Source: Cohnella abietis
Lineage (GTDB): Bacteria > Bacillota > Bacilli > Paenibacillales > Paenibacillaceae
Length of the DNA: 64,000 bases
NCBI RefSeq assembly: GCF_004295585.1
Contig: NZ_AP019400.1
Location: forward strand, 3,756,001 to 3,820,000
Direction of reading: 5' to 3'
The translations under genes were made by a program, and so were the position numbers. How positions within the stretch are numbered: the stretch's first letter is position 1; each line of letters begins with the position of its first letter. A model generated the notes under the pieces. That model was not told the origin of the DNA and did not search any database. It worked only from the letters and a program-made list of their open reading frames with translations. This document shows positions 17,658-27,398 of this stretch, piece after piece.

Positions 17658-18941
17658 TTACTTCTTCACAGCACCTGACCAGATCTTCTGAATTTCATCC
17701 ATGGCTTTCTCTTTATTCAATTGCTCGCCGACATAGGCTTGCAACGGCTTAACGAATTGAGTTTGGATTCCCGGAGCTGGCCACAGGAAGAAGGCGAACG
17801 GAATGATTTGATCGTTTTTCACGTATTCGTTCATGTCAGCAGCGAGTGGTCCCAATTGATCCGTCGCTTGCATATCAGCAAAGGCAGGAAGGAACTTGAA
17901 CGAATCAACCAAATACTTCTGACCGTTCTTGTGGACCCAGTCCAGGAATTTCTTCGCTTCATCAACGTTCTTAGATTCCTTGTTAATCGCGTAATAGTTA
18001 GGTACACTGATTGGAATTTTCGTATCGCTAGCGTTATCCGTAAGCGGAATAGCGAACATACCCATGTTTACATCCGGGTTCACCTTCAGAATCGGCTGCA
18101 AAGCCCAAACCCCTTGCTGGATCATCGCAACTTTGCCCGTTGCGAAGTTCGCGATTTCCGTATCGTAGCTGACGCCAAGCGACTCTACGCCTGATCCATA
18201 CTGCACAGTCATATCAAGAACATCAAAAAATCCATTCATGAAAGGGTTGTCCTTGATTTTCGCAGTGCCATCATTCAACTGCTTGGCATAACCCGCTGGG
18301 TCTGGCGCATAAGCGAATGGCAGGTTTAGCAAATGCTGTCCAAGCGTCCACCATTCCTTGTAAGCCTCTGAGTAAGACTTAATGCCTGCCGTCTTCAGCT
18401 TCTCGTTCACTTGCTTTAGCTCTGTTAGCGTTGTTGGAACCTTATCGATTCCGGCTTTAGCGAACAAATCCTTGTTATATACGAAACCGTATCCTTCGAT
18501 GGAAATCGGAAAGCCATACTTCTTACCGTCGAACGTCATACCTGGAAGTGTTGTTGGCAGCGCCTGGCTCATCCAAGATTCTTCCGTTAGGTCAACCAGT
18601 CTGTCACGCCACAGCCCCATGTCGGTGTACCCTTTTACGAAGAAAATGTCCGGCGCTTCTCCTGCTGCGAACAGCGTTTTGAGCCTCGTCTGCACATCCG
18701 GTGTAATTTCAGGTTCGATGGTGACGTTCGGATGCTCTGACTGGTAATCGGCCAGCATTTGCTTTGTTTTGTCGGCGATTTCCGGCTTGCCTTGCAGTAG
18801 CTTCAACGTAATCTTCTTATCTGTCGATCCCTGACTTGGCGCCGCACCGCTCTCTGAGGGCTTCGAGTTCCCCTGGCCGCATCCAGCTAGCAAGCCCGCG
18901 CTTAAAGCGACAACGGTAATGCCTGATAACAACTTCTTCAT
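17658..18941 (-). CDS. Extracellular sugar-binding lipoprotein (ABC family 1)
   Basis: 427 residues. A lipoprotein signal (MKKLLSGITVVALSAGLLAGC) predicts anchoring at Cys 21 on the outer face of the membrane. The mature part is an SBP_bac_1/8 fold with GEAPDIFFVKGYTDMGLWRDRLVDLTEE and AMIQQGVWALQPI. It would deliver an oligosaccharide, probably an alpha-glucoside, to the two permeases. The cre-like site at 18990 suggests carbon catabolite control. Confidence 0.9.
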   Translation of the reverse strand: MKKLLSGITVVALSAGLLAGCGQGNSKPSESGAAPSQGSTDKKITLKLLQGKPEIADKTKQMLADYQSEHPNVTIEPEITPDVQTRLKTLFAAGEAPDIFFVKGYTDMGLWRDRLVDLTEESWMSQALPTTLPGMTFDGKKYGFPISIEGYGFVYNKDLFAKAGIDKVPTTLTELKQVNEKLKTAGIKSYSEAYKEWWTLGQHLLNLPFAYAPDPAGYAKQLNDGTAKIKDNPFMNGFFDVLDMTVQYGSGVESLGVSYDTEIANFATGKVAMIQQGVWALQPILKVNPDVNMGMFAIPLTDNASDTKIPISVPNYYAINKESKNVDEAKKFLDWVHKNGQKYLVDSFKFLPAFADMQATDQLGPLAADMNEYVKNDQIIPFAFFLWPAPGIQTQFVKPLQAYVGEQLNKEKAMDEIQKIWSGAVKK

Positions 18942-18989
18942 TTTGACTCCCCCAAAATGTATGGTGTGATGTGCTGTGTACAGGCTTTA

Positions 18990-19005
18990 TTTTATACGCT
19001 TACAT
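18990..19005. promoter_or_regulatory. cre site (CcpA binding) before the sugar-binding protein
   Basis: On the minus strand ATGTAAGCGTATAAAA matches 15 of 16 positions of the cre consensus WTGNAARCGNWWWCAW. It lies 49 bp upstream of the binding-protein start, where CcpA would repress initiation. Confidence 0.6.
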
Positions 19006-19031
19006 TTGCGCGTGGCAGGGAATATCCTCGC

Positions 19032-20609
19032 CTAAATAGGGAATATCTGCGTTTGATGTCGAACCTTGCGAAAACGAAGCGGTGACATTCCTGTTTGCTT
19101 CTTGAACACCTTGCTGAAATAATTTTCGTCGACATAGCCTAGTTGGTTGGCAATCTGAGATACCGCTGAATTCGTGTTGGATAGCAAAGCTTTGGCTTTC
19201 TCGATCTTCAGCTCGGTCAAATACGAAATGATCGTCGTATTGTACGTTTCCTTAAATCTCTTCGAAATATATTGCGGGCTAAGGTGAAATTTCTCCGACA
19301 GGGTAGCAAACGAAATGTCTTCATGAAAATATCGAGTCAAATAATCCCGAATCGTCTCGATTTCCTGACTGCCCTGAGACGCTATATTTGTCGCTTCTAG
19401 CACAATCCAGAACTGCTGCAGCAGCATTTTTTCCCATTCCTCTATATCGCTAATCCATAGAGGCAGATGAGGAGCTGGTGAAGTCCCCGATTGTTTGGCT
19501 GTTAATCTGCTAAGGATTAGATTGGCCTCCAACGAACAAATCTGTAGCTCCTTTAACGTTAGCTTCCCCTGCTGCCGTAAACCTTCCGCATACTTTCCGA
19601 CAATGTCCAGAACAAAACGCTTGTTTCCGGTTTCGATCGCTTTTTGCAGCAAAAATTGCTGATTCATAAAGGGGGGAACTTCCTGAGCCCCAGCTGTGGA
19701 CGCTTTCGATTTGCCTGGCAGCACGTCACAGCCAAGCAGCTCCTGCTTCGCCTCCCCGACAGCCTGACCCAAATCGGCAAGGCTACATGCTCTAGCGCAT
19801 TGTCCGATTAGCACCTCTAGTCCGAGGGTTTGCTTCCATGCTCGCCTTGCTCTCTCTAGATGCATGGACAGGTTAACACCCTTCCTGCCAGTTGCCCCAT
19901 CGCCAATGATCATCAACCACTGATAGTCGTCCAGCCTGCATAGATAGCTAGGGGAATCCCCTATCGCATCCCGGGCAATATTGTCTACAGCAAAGAAAAA
20001 CAACTCCTCATCCATCTCAAATCGGCTACCCACTATGTCCATTCGTTTTCGTGGCAAAATGACGGAAATGCTCAAGATTTGCTCCGGCAATCCGAGCTTA
20101 TTGAAAATTCGTCTGACCGCATCCGTCAGTGGACTCTCCCCTTTGACAAAGGAGGCCAGCTTTTTCTCGTCCAGAAGGGCATCTGCCTTCCGAATGATAT
20201 GTCCGCGCTCCGTTTCGGATTGCTTTATGCTCTCTAGCTCATTCCACGCGCTAACAGCCTTCTGGAGTGCTTCTTCAAGCTCTTTCCTGTGAAAAGGCTT
20301 TAAAATATAGTCCACTCCATTAGCCTTGATAGCAGCTCTCGTATATTCAAAATCACTGTACCCGCTAATGACGATAACCTGTGTATTGGATTGGATCTCC
20401 CTAATTTTTTGCAGTAGCTCAATTCCGTTCATCATCGGCATTTTCATATCGCAAAAAACAACGGCAGGTTTATTAGCCTTAATTAGCTCCAACGCTTCAA
20501 TGCCGTTCTCCGCCATGAAAATATCTGTAATCCCGAACTTTTCCGTTGAGATCGACAGCTCAATTCCTTCTCTTACATGCTGCTCATCATCCACGATCAA
20601 TATTTTCAT
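19032..20609 (-). CDS. YesN-type response regulator with AraC DNA-binding domain
   Basis: 525 residues from the ATG at 20609, preceded by GAGGAGG. The receiver domain (residues 1-120) has the acidic pair DDE, the phospho-acceptor in PAVVFCDMKMPMMNG and the lysine in YILKPFHRKEL. The C-terminal 100 residues hold two AraC helix-turn-helix units (FATLSEKFHLSPQYISKRFKE and VSQIANQLGYVDENYFSKVFKKQTG). It overlaps the kinase gene by 23 bp and very likely activates the sugar transporter operon that follows. Confidence 0.92.
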   Translation of the reverse strand: MKILIVDDEQHVREGIELSISTEKFGITDIFMAENGIEALELIKANKPAVVFCDMKMPMMNGIELLQKIREIQSNTQVIVISGYSDFEYTRAAIKANGVDYILKPFHRKELEEALQKAVSAWNELESIKQSETERGHIIRKADALLDEKKLASFVKGESPLTDAVRRIFNKLGLPEQILSISVILPRKRMDIVGSRFEMDEELFFFAVDNIARDAIGDSPSYLCRLDDYQWLMIIGDGATGRKGVNLSMHLERARRAWKQTLGLEVLIGQCARACSLADLGQAVGEAKQELLGCDVLPGKSKASTAGAQEVPPFMNQQFLLQKAIETGNKRFVLDIVGKYAEGLRQQGKLTLKELQICSLEANLILSRLTAKQSGTSPAPHLPLWISDIEEWEKMLLQQFWIVLEATNIASQGSQEIETIRDYLTRYFHEDISFATLSEKFHLSPQYISKRFKETYNTTIISYLTELKIEKAKALLSNTNSAVSQIANQLGYVDENYFSKVFKKQTGMSPLRFRKVRHQTQIFPI

Positions 20610-22353
20610 CTGGGGCTGCCTCCTCAAGGGGAATCACTAGTTGAATTTCTGTCTTTTCATAAGCTACACTGCTCAAATTCCATTCGAAAGCTTCCCCATA
20701 CCGAATCCATAGCCGCTGTAAGACGTTCATCAGACCGATGCCGCCACCTTCCCAATCCTGAACATGGTGAATGGCAAACCTCTTTCTCAAGAGCTCGATC
20801 GTATTCTGCTCTACACCCTTGCCGTTGTCTACAATGCGAATCGTGAGTTCTGCATTCAGCGTAATTTCCACATGGATGAACCCCGCTCCCATTCCATTCT
20901 CGATGCCATGAATGATGCTGTTCTCAACCAAAGGCTGAAGGATCATCTTGGGAACGGTTACATTTTCCGCTTCAGGCTCGCATGAAATTCTGTAGGAAAG
21001 CTTGTTTTTGAAGCGGTTTTCCTGAAGAGATAAATAGTGCTCGATATGCTCAATTTCCTTCTTTAGAGGGACAAATTCGGTTTTCATATCCATGCTGTAT
21101 CGCAAAATAAATCCGAGCTCAGCTATTCTGTCGTTAATCTCTTCTGCCTGATAACGGAGCGCAAGCGTAGAAATAGACTGCAACGTGTTGTACAGAAAGT
21201 GAGGGTTGATCTGCGCTTGTAGCATCTTCAGCCGGGCCGTGGATACCTCAAGCTTCTGCTGGTATTCCTTAAAAATCATTTCTTTCAGATTGTGCACCAT
21301 CATTTCAAAGCGGTGCTCGAGAATTCCGATTTCGTCCTCTCGGGCATTGAATTTGACACCGTCAAAAATTCCGATTCCAACGCGAGATATATTCTGAACT
21401 AGCCGCTTAATCGGGGCAGTGATGGAGTAGGACAGGATAAATGCAAATATAACTATGCAAGCCAAAGCCACCACTTGAATGGCGATCGTCTGATTCAGCG
21501 TTTGCTTCGCCACCTTATTGATCGCAACGGACGGAATAAACTTGATGCTCATGAACGGAACATTTAAATAGTGATTACGGACGTAGACATACACGCCTTT
21601 CTTGCCGTTCAACTTTCCAAAGCTATAGCCTTTTTCCTTCTGGGGATCAGGAGCGATCTGATCAACCGCATCCAGACTCGTCAATTCCTTGTCAGACGTA
21701 TATAGCATCTGATTGCTTGGAGAGACTAACAAAAACATCGTTTCGTTCGTAACATCGAAGAGCTGACTGTTCAGCCTCGCAATTTCGTCCAATGAAACAT
21801 AAATCGATAATAAGCCAATTTTCGTCGAGTTCGGATAATCGATCAGCTGCTTGTGAAAAGCGAGAAACCGCTCGCCGTTCAACCGCTGTACCTCATAATC
21901 CGGCACACTGCTCCACTCGCTCTCTCTAGCAGGCGGAAGAACCGTTTGCCAGAAATCGCCACCCATTAAGTTATCGAGTTGATAGTGCTGTCCGGAGCCT
22001 CCGGCGTAAAAATTAACCATTTTGATTTCCGGACGTCTGCTATACACGTCATATAGTTTTCTTTGAACGTACATGTTGCGCTCGTAATTGCTCATATTTT
22101 TCCACACGTACATGGCCAGATCTTGATCTGCATACCAAGACACCGATAGCTGGTTAAGCTCCTGCAAATACTTTTTTATGTTGTCCATACCGATCGTCAT
22201 CGTGTTCTGATTCAGTTCAATGGAATGCTCCTGAAGCGTACGATAATTGGATCGATAGGAAATCACGTTCGACAAAACAAACGGAATGGTGGTCATAATA
22301 AGCATCCAGACAAGTAATCTGGCAAACAAGCTTCTTTTGTAAATGCGATTCAT
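20587..22353 (-). CDS. YesM-type sensor histidine kinase
   Basis: 588 residues from the ATG at 22353 (AAAGGGGAGAGACG upstream). Two membrane segments flank an extracytoplasmic Cache-like sensor of about 260 residues; then come HAMP, the His_kinase domain with the phospho-acceptor in QINPHFLYNTLQSI, and an HATPase domain (LQPLVENSIIHGIE, VDNGKG, GIGLMNV). It would sense extracellular sugar, possibly via the binding protein, and phosphorylate the regulator encoded next. Confidence 0.92.
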   Translation of the reverse strand: MNRIYKRSLFARLLVWMLIMTTIPFVLSNVISYRSNYRTLQEHSIELNQNTMTIGMDNIKKYLQELNQLSVSWYADQDLAMYVWKNMSNYERNMYVQRKLYDVYSRRPEIKMVNFYAGGSGQHYQLDNLMGGDFWQTVLPPARESEWSSVPDYEVQRLNGERFLAFHKQLIDYPNSTKIGLLSIYVSLDEIARLNSQLFDVTNETMFLLVSPSNQMLYTSDKELTSLDAVDQIAPDPQKEKGYSFGKLNGKKGVYVYVRNHYLNVPFMSIKFIPSVAINKVAKQTLNQTIAIQVVALACIVIFAFILSYSITAPIKRLVQNISRVGIGIFDGVKFNAREDEIGILEHRFEMMVHNLKEMIFKEYQQKLEVSTARLKMLQAQINPHFLYNTLQSISTLALRYQAEEINDRIAELGFILRYSMDMKTEFVPLKKEIEHIEHYLSLQENRFKNKLSYRISCEPEAENVTVPKMILQPLVENSIIHGIENGMGAGFIHVEITLNAELTIRIVDNGKGVEQNTIELLRKRFAIHHVQDWEGGGIGLMNVLQRLWIRYGEAFEWNLSSVAYEKTEIQLVIPLEEAAPDENIDRG

Positions 22354-22578
22354 TTCATCGTCTCTCCCCTTTGCGCTGCCCATGGAGGTAGTCCACCGTT
22401 TTCGGCAATACCTAATATATTAGCCGAGTCCCCCCTTGTCCGTCTATTTGATAAATAAGTCAGTAAGGGCATATGCGGATTATTGAATGGTCTATGCGAA
22501 TGCACTGACAGTATATTTATCTGCACATATACTTACAGAGTGATAAATGATCACAATATCAAAGTGGTGGTGATTTCT

Positions 22579-22677
22579 GTGAGTGCTTATGGTGGATCTC
22601 AAGCTGCTGCATTTGTACTTGTCCTTTTCATACTATTGGTAATCATCCTTGCTGCTGGATCTAAGGGCGGCTACTAA
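22579..22677 (+). CDS. YjcZ-like sporulation mini-protein, copy A
   Basis: A 32-residue protein from the GTG at 22579, after a GTGGTG ribosome-like site. It has a short Gly/Ala-rich start (SAYGGSQAAA), one membrane segment (FVLVLFILLVIILAA) and a short Gly/Tyr end. This is the layout of the YjcZ/GerPEF-type small spore proteins of Bacillales. A strong terminator follows. A diverged second copy lies 412 bp downstream. Confidence 0.72.
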   Translation: MSAYGGSQAAAFVLVLFILLVIILAAGSKGGY

Positions 22678-22707
22678 GAAGTATTCCGAACTCCCCTTAA
22701 ATCTTAA

Positions 22708-22740
22708 CCCCAACATGATCCGCCATGTTGGGGCTCTTTT
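22708..22740 (+). terminator. Terminator of YjcZ-like copy A
   Basis: CCCCAACATG pairs with CATGTTGGGG around a 6-nt loop and is followed by CTCTTTT. Confidence 0.8.
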
Positions 22741-22990
22741 AATTCTGTACCCAGATTTTAATGAAACATTTATCTTCTTTTTTTGCTCTTCGATGTCGTG
22801 ACATTTGGAATGATCGGATTGTTTGGAATAGTCAATAACATAAGCCCTATCTAGTTTGACTAGAGTAGATATCGGATAGACACATGCGGATTATTGATTG
22901 GTCTATGCGAATGTACTGACAGTATATTTATCCGTACATATACTAACAGTGAAATAAATAGTTCATATTATCAAAGCGGTGGTGATTTCT

Positions 22991-23089
22991 GTGAGTGCTG
23001 CATATGGTGGAATGGAAGCTGCTGCATTTGTACTTGTCCTTTTCATTCTATTGGTAATCATCCTTGCTGCTGGATCTAAGCACTACTAA
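22991..23089 (+). CDS. YjcZ-like sporulation mini-protein, copy B
   Basis: A 32-residue protein from the GTG at 22991. It is almost identical to copy A from the membrane segment on (EAAAFVLVLFILLVIILAA), but differs at both ends (SAAYGGM; SKHY). The 5' flank is conserved too, including ACTGACAGTATATTTATC about 80 bp upstream. A long terminator follows. The pair arose by tandem duplication and each copy keeps its own promoter and terminator. Confidence 0.72.
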   Translation: MSAAYGGMEAAAFVLVLFILLVIILAAGSKHY

Positions 23090-23111
23090 GAAGTATTGAG
23101 AACTCCCCCTT

Positions 23112-23153
23112 AAATTTCACCCCATCATGTTCCGCCATGATGGGGTGAAATTT
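23112..23153 (+). terminator. Terminator of YjcZ-like copy B
   Basis: An 18-bp perfect stem (23112-23129 with 23136-23153) around TTCCGC. It shares the CATCATG/TCCGC core with the terminator of copy A, which shows that the duplication included it. Confidence 0.8.
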
Positions 23154-23239
23154 TCATTTCCTCCATAGGCATCTGCACAATCATATAGTTATTAACCTAC
23201 ATATTTGTAAACACAACGGATTTGACTTATGAATAGGGG

Positions 23240-24004
23240 ATGTTTATTTTGTACAGACAATTTCAAAAGCATACGTATGGGAACTATACTCATTCAAGAA
23301 GCATTTCTTTGCTTGATATGAAGCAAGGAGATGTAAATGGGGACGGAATAATTGATAACGTATTTTTATATGGAAATAAAACCGATGGAATCTTTGCAGA
23401 TAACATTACACTTATTATCCAAGATGGACTCTCTAATCAAAGTACAACGGTAAATTTTCAAAACAATGCGGGATATGATGCTAGGCTTTTCCTAGGTGAT
23501 TTTTCTAAGGATAACGTAGAGGACATTTTAGTAAGTATTGATTCTGGAGGAAGCGGCGGATATGGTGTGTTTTATATCTATTCCTTCAAGAATAACATCC
23601 TACATGAAATGTTTGATTATGAAAAATATAATAAAGAGTATAAATTCAATGTGAATTATGAAGATTTTTACAAAGTAAGTGTAGGAAATCCTCAACTTGA
23701 TGTGCTATTTACAATAGACATTAGTCATAAAGGCTATGACTATTTATCACAATATTATTACGATAATGGTAAACTCAAACAACCAATCCAGGGCGAGGTT
23801 CTTGCTATAGGTGCATTGTATCCCATTGTTACAAACGTACAAAGTATGGGTTATGATTTTCTTGCTTTTCAACGTATTATTGGTACTACTAACTCCGATA
23901 CATTAGGGTATGTCGAAAACCTTATGACATGGAATGGCACTCAATTTACATCGTCAAGATTATCAGTATCCATACCTGGTACGAGGTTAATTAGTCTTTT
24001 TTAA
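23240..24004 (+). CDS. VCBS/FG-GAP-like protein, hypothetical
   Basis: 254 residues with a calcium-type loop near the start (DVNGDGIIDN) and a second loop (GDFSKDNVEDILV), as in FG-GAP/VCBS repeats of beta-propeller proteins. The rest is aromatic- and Asp-rich beta structure. No signal peptide is visible. The ATG at 23240 follows AGGGG immediately; a TTG nine bases later has better spacing and may be the real start. It is close to the spore mini-genes, but any link with the spore surface is a guess. Confidence 0.6.
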   Translation: MFILYRQFQKHTYGNYTHSRSISLLDMKQGDVNGDGIIDNVFLYGNKTDGIFADNITLIIQDGLSNQSTTVNFQNNAGYDARLFLGDFSKDNVEDILVSIDSGGSGGYGVFYIYSFKNNILHEMFDYEKYNKEYKFNVNYEDFYKVSVGNPQLDVLFTIDISHKGYDYLSQYYYDNGKLKQPIQGEVLAIGALYPIVTNVQSMGYDFLAFQRIIGTTNSDTLGYVENLMTWNGTQFTSSRLSVSIPGTRLISLF

Positions 24005-24030
24005 ATCCGTGCTCAAGAGCACGGATTTTT
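24003..24030 (+). terminator. Terminator of the VCBS-like gene
   Basis: A 12-bp stem AAATCCGTGCTC/GAGCACGGATTT with a 2-nt loop and a T run directly after the stop codon. Confidence 0.8.
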
Positions 24031-24088
24031 AGATTATTATTTGGTTTACAAGTATAAACCGAGTCCCTTTCAGGACCCCTTAGCTATT

Positions 24089-24982
24089 TTATAGATCTTC
24101 CCTGATATGCATGTTCTGGTCCTTCAATCGAATCAATACCTTGCCATAACGGCCGCTCTGCCTAACAACCACTTTGCCGGACGGATACGTTCGATCCAAA
24201 TAGTCAGTGACCGTTTGCAGATTTTGGCCATCAGTAGGCAGACCTTGACTACGGAGCCAGTTCATTATTTCTTGCAGTGCCGCTTCTCTGGAGATTTCCA
24301 TCGTTTTCGTTTCTCGTGTTATGAGCGACTCATAGGAGTAGCCTTTGAGATAAAGCAGATGGAGTAAATAGCTCATTTCCGTAGGTTTCTTCTTAAAGGT
24401 CGAACCGGTGATGAGAGGTGCGATTTCATTAAACAGACTATGCTCTGTGGAATCTGCCGGCATACTAATATAACAAAAATCACGCGCACAACCAATAATA
24501 TTCTCCACATTTTCCCAACTATAAATGACCGGACACATCGAGACAAAGACTAGATAGAAAGCATCCCTCCAGCCTTTAGCCTGCACGTCAATATCCTCAA
24601 AAGGCTCGGGTACAATTTCCACCTTGTTTTCAGTAAATTTTGCAGTGTTTTCACCTAGTAGCTCGACCAGCGGAAGAGAAGATTCTACGGCGGTTACATT
24701 GGCCCCCCGCTCTGCGAACGGCACTGTAAAAACTCCCGAGGCAGCACCAATATCCAGCACGGAGGTATTTTCGAACCGGACCCCTTGACCTTCGAGCCAG
24801 TTAATAATTCGATTGGTTCGTTTCCTCCCCTCTTCACTAAATGATTGCTCGTTAAAAGTCTTTGCTTTATGATCAAAAGCTTTAGCCGGTGCAATTCCGG
24901 CCTTGTTCATCTTGTTCAAGATGGCATCGCCATGGTCTTTCCATGCTTTTTCCCAAAAGGCTTCGTTAAAGAAATCGTTCAT
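24089..24982 (-). CDS. Class I SAM-dependent methyltransferase
   Basis: 297 residues. The SAM site is SVLDIGAASGVFTVPFAERGANVTAVE; the N-terminal region before it (about 70 residues) and the helical C-terminal third may carry substrate specificity. The start overlaps the stop of the DHA2 pump gene in ATGA, so translation is coupled. The operon (reductase, pump, methyltransferase) looks like a resistance or natural-product tailoring unit. Confidence 0.82.
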   Translation of the reverse strand: MNDFFNEAFWEKAWKDHGDAILNKMNKAGIAPAKAFDHKAKTFNEQSFSEEGRKRTNRIINWLEGQGVRFENTSVLDIGAASGVFTVPFAERGANVTAVESSLPLVELLGENTAKFTENKVEIVPEPFEDIDVQAKGWRDAFYLVFVSMCPVIYSWENVENIIGCARDFCYISMPADSTEHSLFNEIAPLITGSTFKKKPTEMSYLLHLLYLKGYSYESLITRETKTMEISREAALQEIMNWLRSQGLPTDGQNLQTVTDYLDRTYPSGKVVVRQSGRYGKVLIRLKDQNMHIREDL

Positions 24983-26457
24983 GATCGTTCCTCACTTTCT
25001 ATAATTGTGACGTTCTGCGATTTCGCTTTGCGGAGAAACAAACCTAGAATGAGAGCACCGAGAGCGATGACAACGCCGACCCAAAACGCGTTATTTATGC
25101 CGTTTGCAAGCGCTTTGACTACTTCACCTTGAGACTGCGGGTCGCTTGATCCACTCAAGTAGTTTTTCTGTCCATTAGACATAATACTGATGTACAAGGC
25201 AGTGCCAATCGCACCAGCTACCTGCAACAGCGTGTTCAAGATCGCCGTCCCATGAGGGAACAGATGGCGCGGTAGCTGGTTGAGCCCAGCCGTCTGTGCG
25301 GGCATCATGACTAGAGAGACACCGATCATCATCGCGATGTACACGGTAACTAGAAAACCGGTGCTCGAAGCTTCGTCGAATCGGGTTAACAGCCACAACG
25401 AGACGACCACAATAACAAGTCCGGGGATGGCAAGAACGCGCAGTCCGAATTTATCGAACAGCTTTCCAGCAACCGGAGCCATGATCCCGTTCACTATCCC
25501 TCCGGGAAGCAGAATCAAACCAGATTTGAACGCCGTCAACAGCAGCACCCCCTGCATAAACAACGGAAGCATGATCGCCGTCGAGAAAAACGTCATCATA
25601 AGCATGACGAGCAGCACTGCGACAAGCGAAAATGTTGGATACCGGAATGCCCGTAAATCCATGACCGGTACCTTTAACAACAGCTGTCGCCAGACGAATA
25701 GTATCAAGGCGGCAACGCTGGCCACAATCGTCCAGATCACCTCCGGCTCTGACCAACCGTGTTCCCCAGCCTTGCTGAACCCATATACGATTCCACCGAA
25801 GCCGATCGTAGAGAGCCCGATGGAAAACAGGTCCACTCGCGGCTTCGTGATTTCCGACACATTCCTCAGAACGGCGAACCCAACGATAATCGAGATCAGT
25901 GCCAGTGGCAATACAAGATAGAACAGCCAGCGCCACGATAGCCCGTCAACGACCAAACCCGAAATAGTCGGGCCAATTGCCGGCGCGAACATGATGACGA
26001 GTCCGAACAACCCCATCGCTCCTCCCCGCTTTTCAGGAGGATACATAACCATAATGGTGTTCATCGTAAGCGGCATTAGCATGCCAGTTCCTATCGCCTG
26101 AATAATCCGTCCAACCAGCAATACACCGAATTCCGGGGCAAACGCTGAGGTGACCGTACCGACGAAAAACAAGCTCATCGCCGAAAGAAACATCTGCCGG
26201 GTCGTGAACCATTGCTGCAATACGGCTGTCACCGGAACAAGCACACCGACGACGAGCATGTATCCGGTAGCTAGCCACTGAGCTGTCGCCGCGGATACTC
26301 CGAACGATTTCATCAGCTCGGGGAGGGCATTTCCCATTAGCGTCTCGTTTAAAGCAGCAACGAACATTCCAACGATAAGGGCAAACATGATCGGACCGCG
26401 CTTAAGGTTTTTCAAATCAAGCGAGGTTGACGTCGAATTTATCTCTGAAATATTCAA
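24979..26457 (-). CDS. DHA2-family (EmrB/QacA) multidrug MFS transporter
   Basis: About 492 residues and 14 membrane segments. Family motifs are visible: ALNETLMGNALPEL, ATAQWLATGYMLVVGVLVP, GRIIQAIGTGMLMPL and the loop PPEKRGGAMGL. The start chosen is the TTG at 26457, which overlaps the upstream stop as TTGA and has AGGAG eleven bases before it; an in-frame TTG at 26493 is the alternative. It would export cationic or amphipathic drugs with proton exchange. Confidence 0.9.
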   Translation of the reverse strand: MNISEINSTSTSLDLKNLKRGPIMFALIVGMFVAALNETLMGNALPELMKSFGVSAATAQWLATGYMLVVGVLVPVTAVLQQWFTTRQMFLSAMSLFFVGTVTSAFAPEFGVLLVGRIIQAIGTGMLMPLTMNTIMVMYPPEKRGGAMGLFGLVIMFAPAIGPTISGLVVDGLSWRWLFYLVLPLALISIIVGFAVLRNVSEITKPRVDLFSIGLSTIGFGGIVYGFSKAGEHGWSEPEVIWTIVASVAALILFVWRQLLLKVPVMDLRAFRYPTFSLVAVLLVMLMMTFFSTAIMLPLFMQGVLLLTAFKSGLILLPGGIVNGIMAPVAGKLFDKFGLRVLAIPGLVIVVVSLWLLTRFDEASSTGFLVTVYIAMMIGVSLVMMPAQTAGLNQLPRHLFPHGTAILNTLLQVAGAIGTALYISIMSNGQKNYLSGSSDPQSQGEVVKALANGINNAFWVGVVIALGALILGLFLRKAKSQNVTIIESEERS

Positions 26458-27398
26458 CGTTTCATCCACTCCTGCTCGTCCGTTTTCCTCCAAGCCTCTA
26501 AATTCAGTTCATTGTTTATGACTGCGGCTGCCAATGAGCCCATAGAGGCGGCTGCAATAGCCTGATGCATTCGCGATGCCGCATCCCCGGCGCTATAGAC
26601 GCCAGGAATGCTCGTTTTTCCAAAGCTATCGATCTCAACCGTTCCAAATTCTCCGACGTTGCATCCGATCGCTTGCGGTAAGTCAGACCCTATAGCCAGA
26701 TCTGGTTTGAAAAAGATCCCTCTACATGGAATCTTCGTACCGTCTTCAAGAACAACTTGCCGTACGATCCCGTCCTTGGAGTCAATGTACTGAATCGGCG
26801 AGTCGAAAATAGGCACTTGATGAAGCTGGAGCTCCTCGCGCTGATCTTCCGTCAGCCCATCAGGACCGTTCGTGCAGACGGTCAAGCGATTCGTCCAACC
26901 GGATATCACTGGAGCGAAGTGCATAAGCCCTTCTCCTTTGTTAATAATGACAAGTGGCTCATCTCTTAATTCCCAGCCATCGCAATACGGGCATACGAAT
27001 GCGCTTTTCCCATATACGTCCGTCAGTCCAGGAATGTCCAGTGGCAGATCTCTCATTCCGATGGCAAGTAACAGCTTTTTGCATGTAAAGGTATTTCCAA
27101 GCGCAGTCGTAATTTGAAAATGTCCGTCCGTTCCCGCAACCGACACGACTGTATCAGCTACGAAAAACACGGAGGGATAGGCGCTAATCTCTTTCTTCGC
27201 AATTTCCCGGAATTCACTGGGGCTTATTCCGTCGCGGGTGAGAAATCCGTGGGTCTTGCGAGTCACCGCGTTGCGAGGACGGCCTTCATCGATCACCACT
27301 ACATTTTTCCTCGCCCTCCCCAGTATAAGGGCGGCGTTCAACCCAGCGGGGCCTCCACCAATAATCACTACATCGAGATGTTCGTTTATCATTTTCAT
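26454..27398 (-). CDS. Thioredoxin reductase-like FAD oxidoreductase
   Basis: 314 residues from the ATG at 27398 (AAAGGATGGTA upstream). FAD site VVIIGGGPAGLNAALILGRA, C-terminal FAD motif GVYSAGDAASRMHQAIAAASMGS, and a redox pair CPYC at about residues 136-139 in place of the usual CATC. The NADPH glycine motif is poor (VIINKGEGLMH), as in the ferredoxin- or flavin-type and the gliotoxin/holomycin-type disulfide oxidases. With a pump and methyltransferase behind it, a dithiol-handling role is possible but unproven. Confidence 0.82.
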   Translation of the reverse strand: MKMINEHLDVVIIGGGPAGLNAALILGRARKNVVVIDEGRPRNAVTRKTHGFLTRDGISPSEFREIAKKEISAYPSVFFVADTVVSVAGTDGHFQITTALGNTFTCKKLLLAIGMRDLPLDIPGLTDVYGKSAFVCPYCDGWELRDEPLVIINKGEGLMHFAPVISGWTNRLTVCTNGPDGLTEDQREELQLHQVPIFDSPIQYIDSKDGIVRQVVLEDGTKIPCRGIFFKPDLAIGSDLPQAIGCNVGEFGTVEIDSFGKTSIPGVYSAGDAASRMHQAIAAASMGSLAAAVINNELNLEAWRKTDEQEWMKR

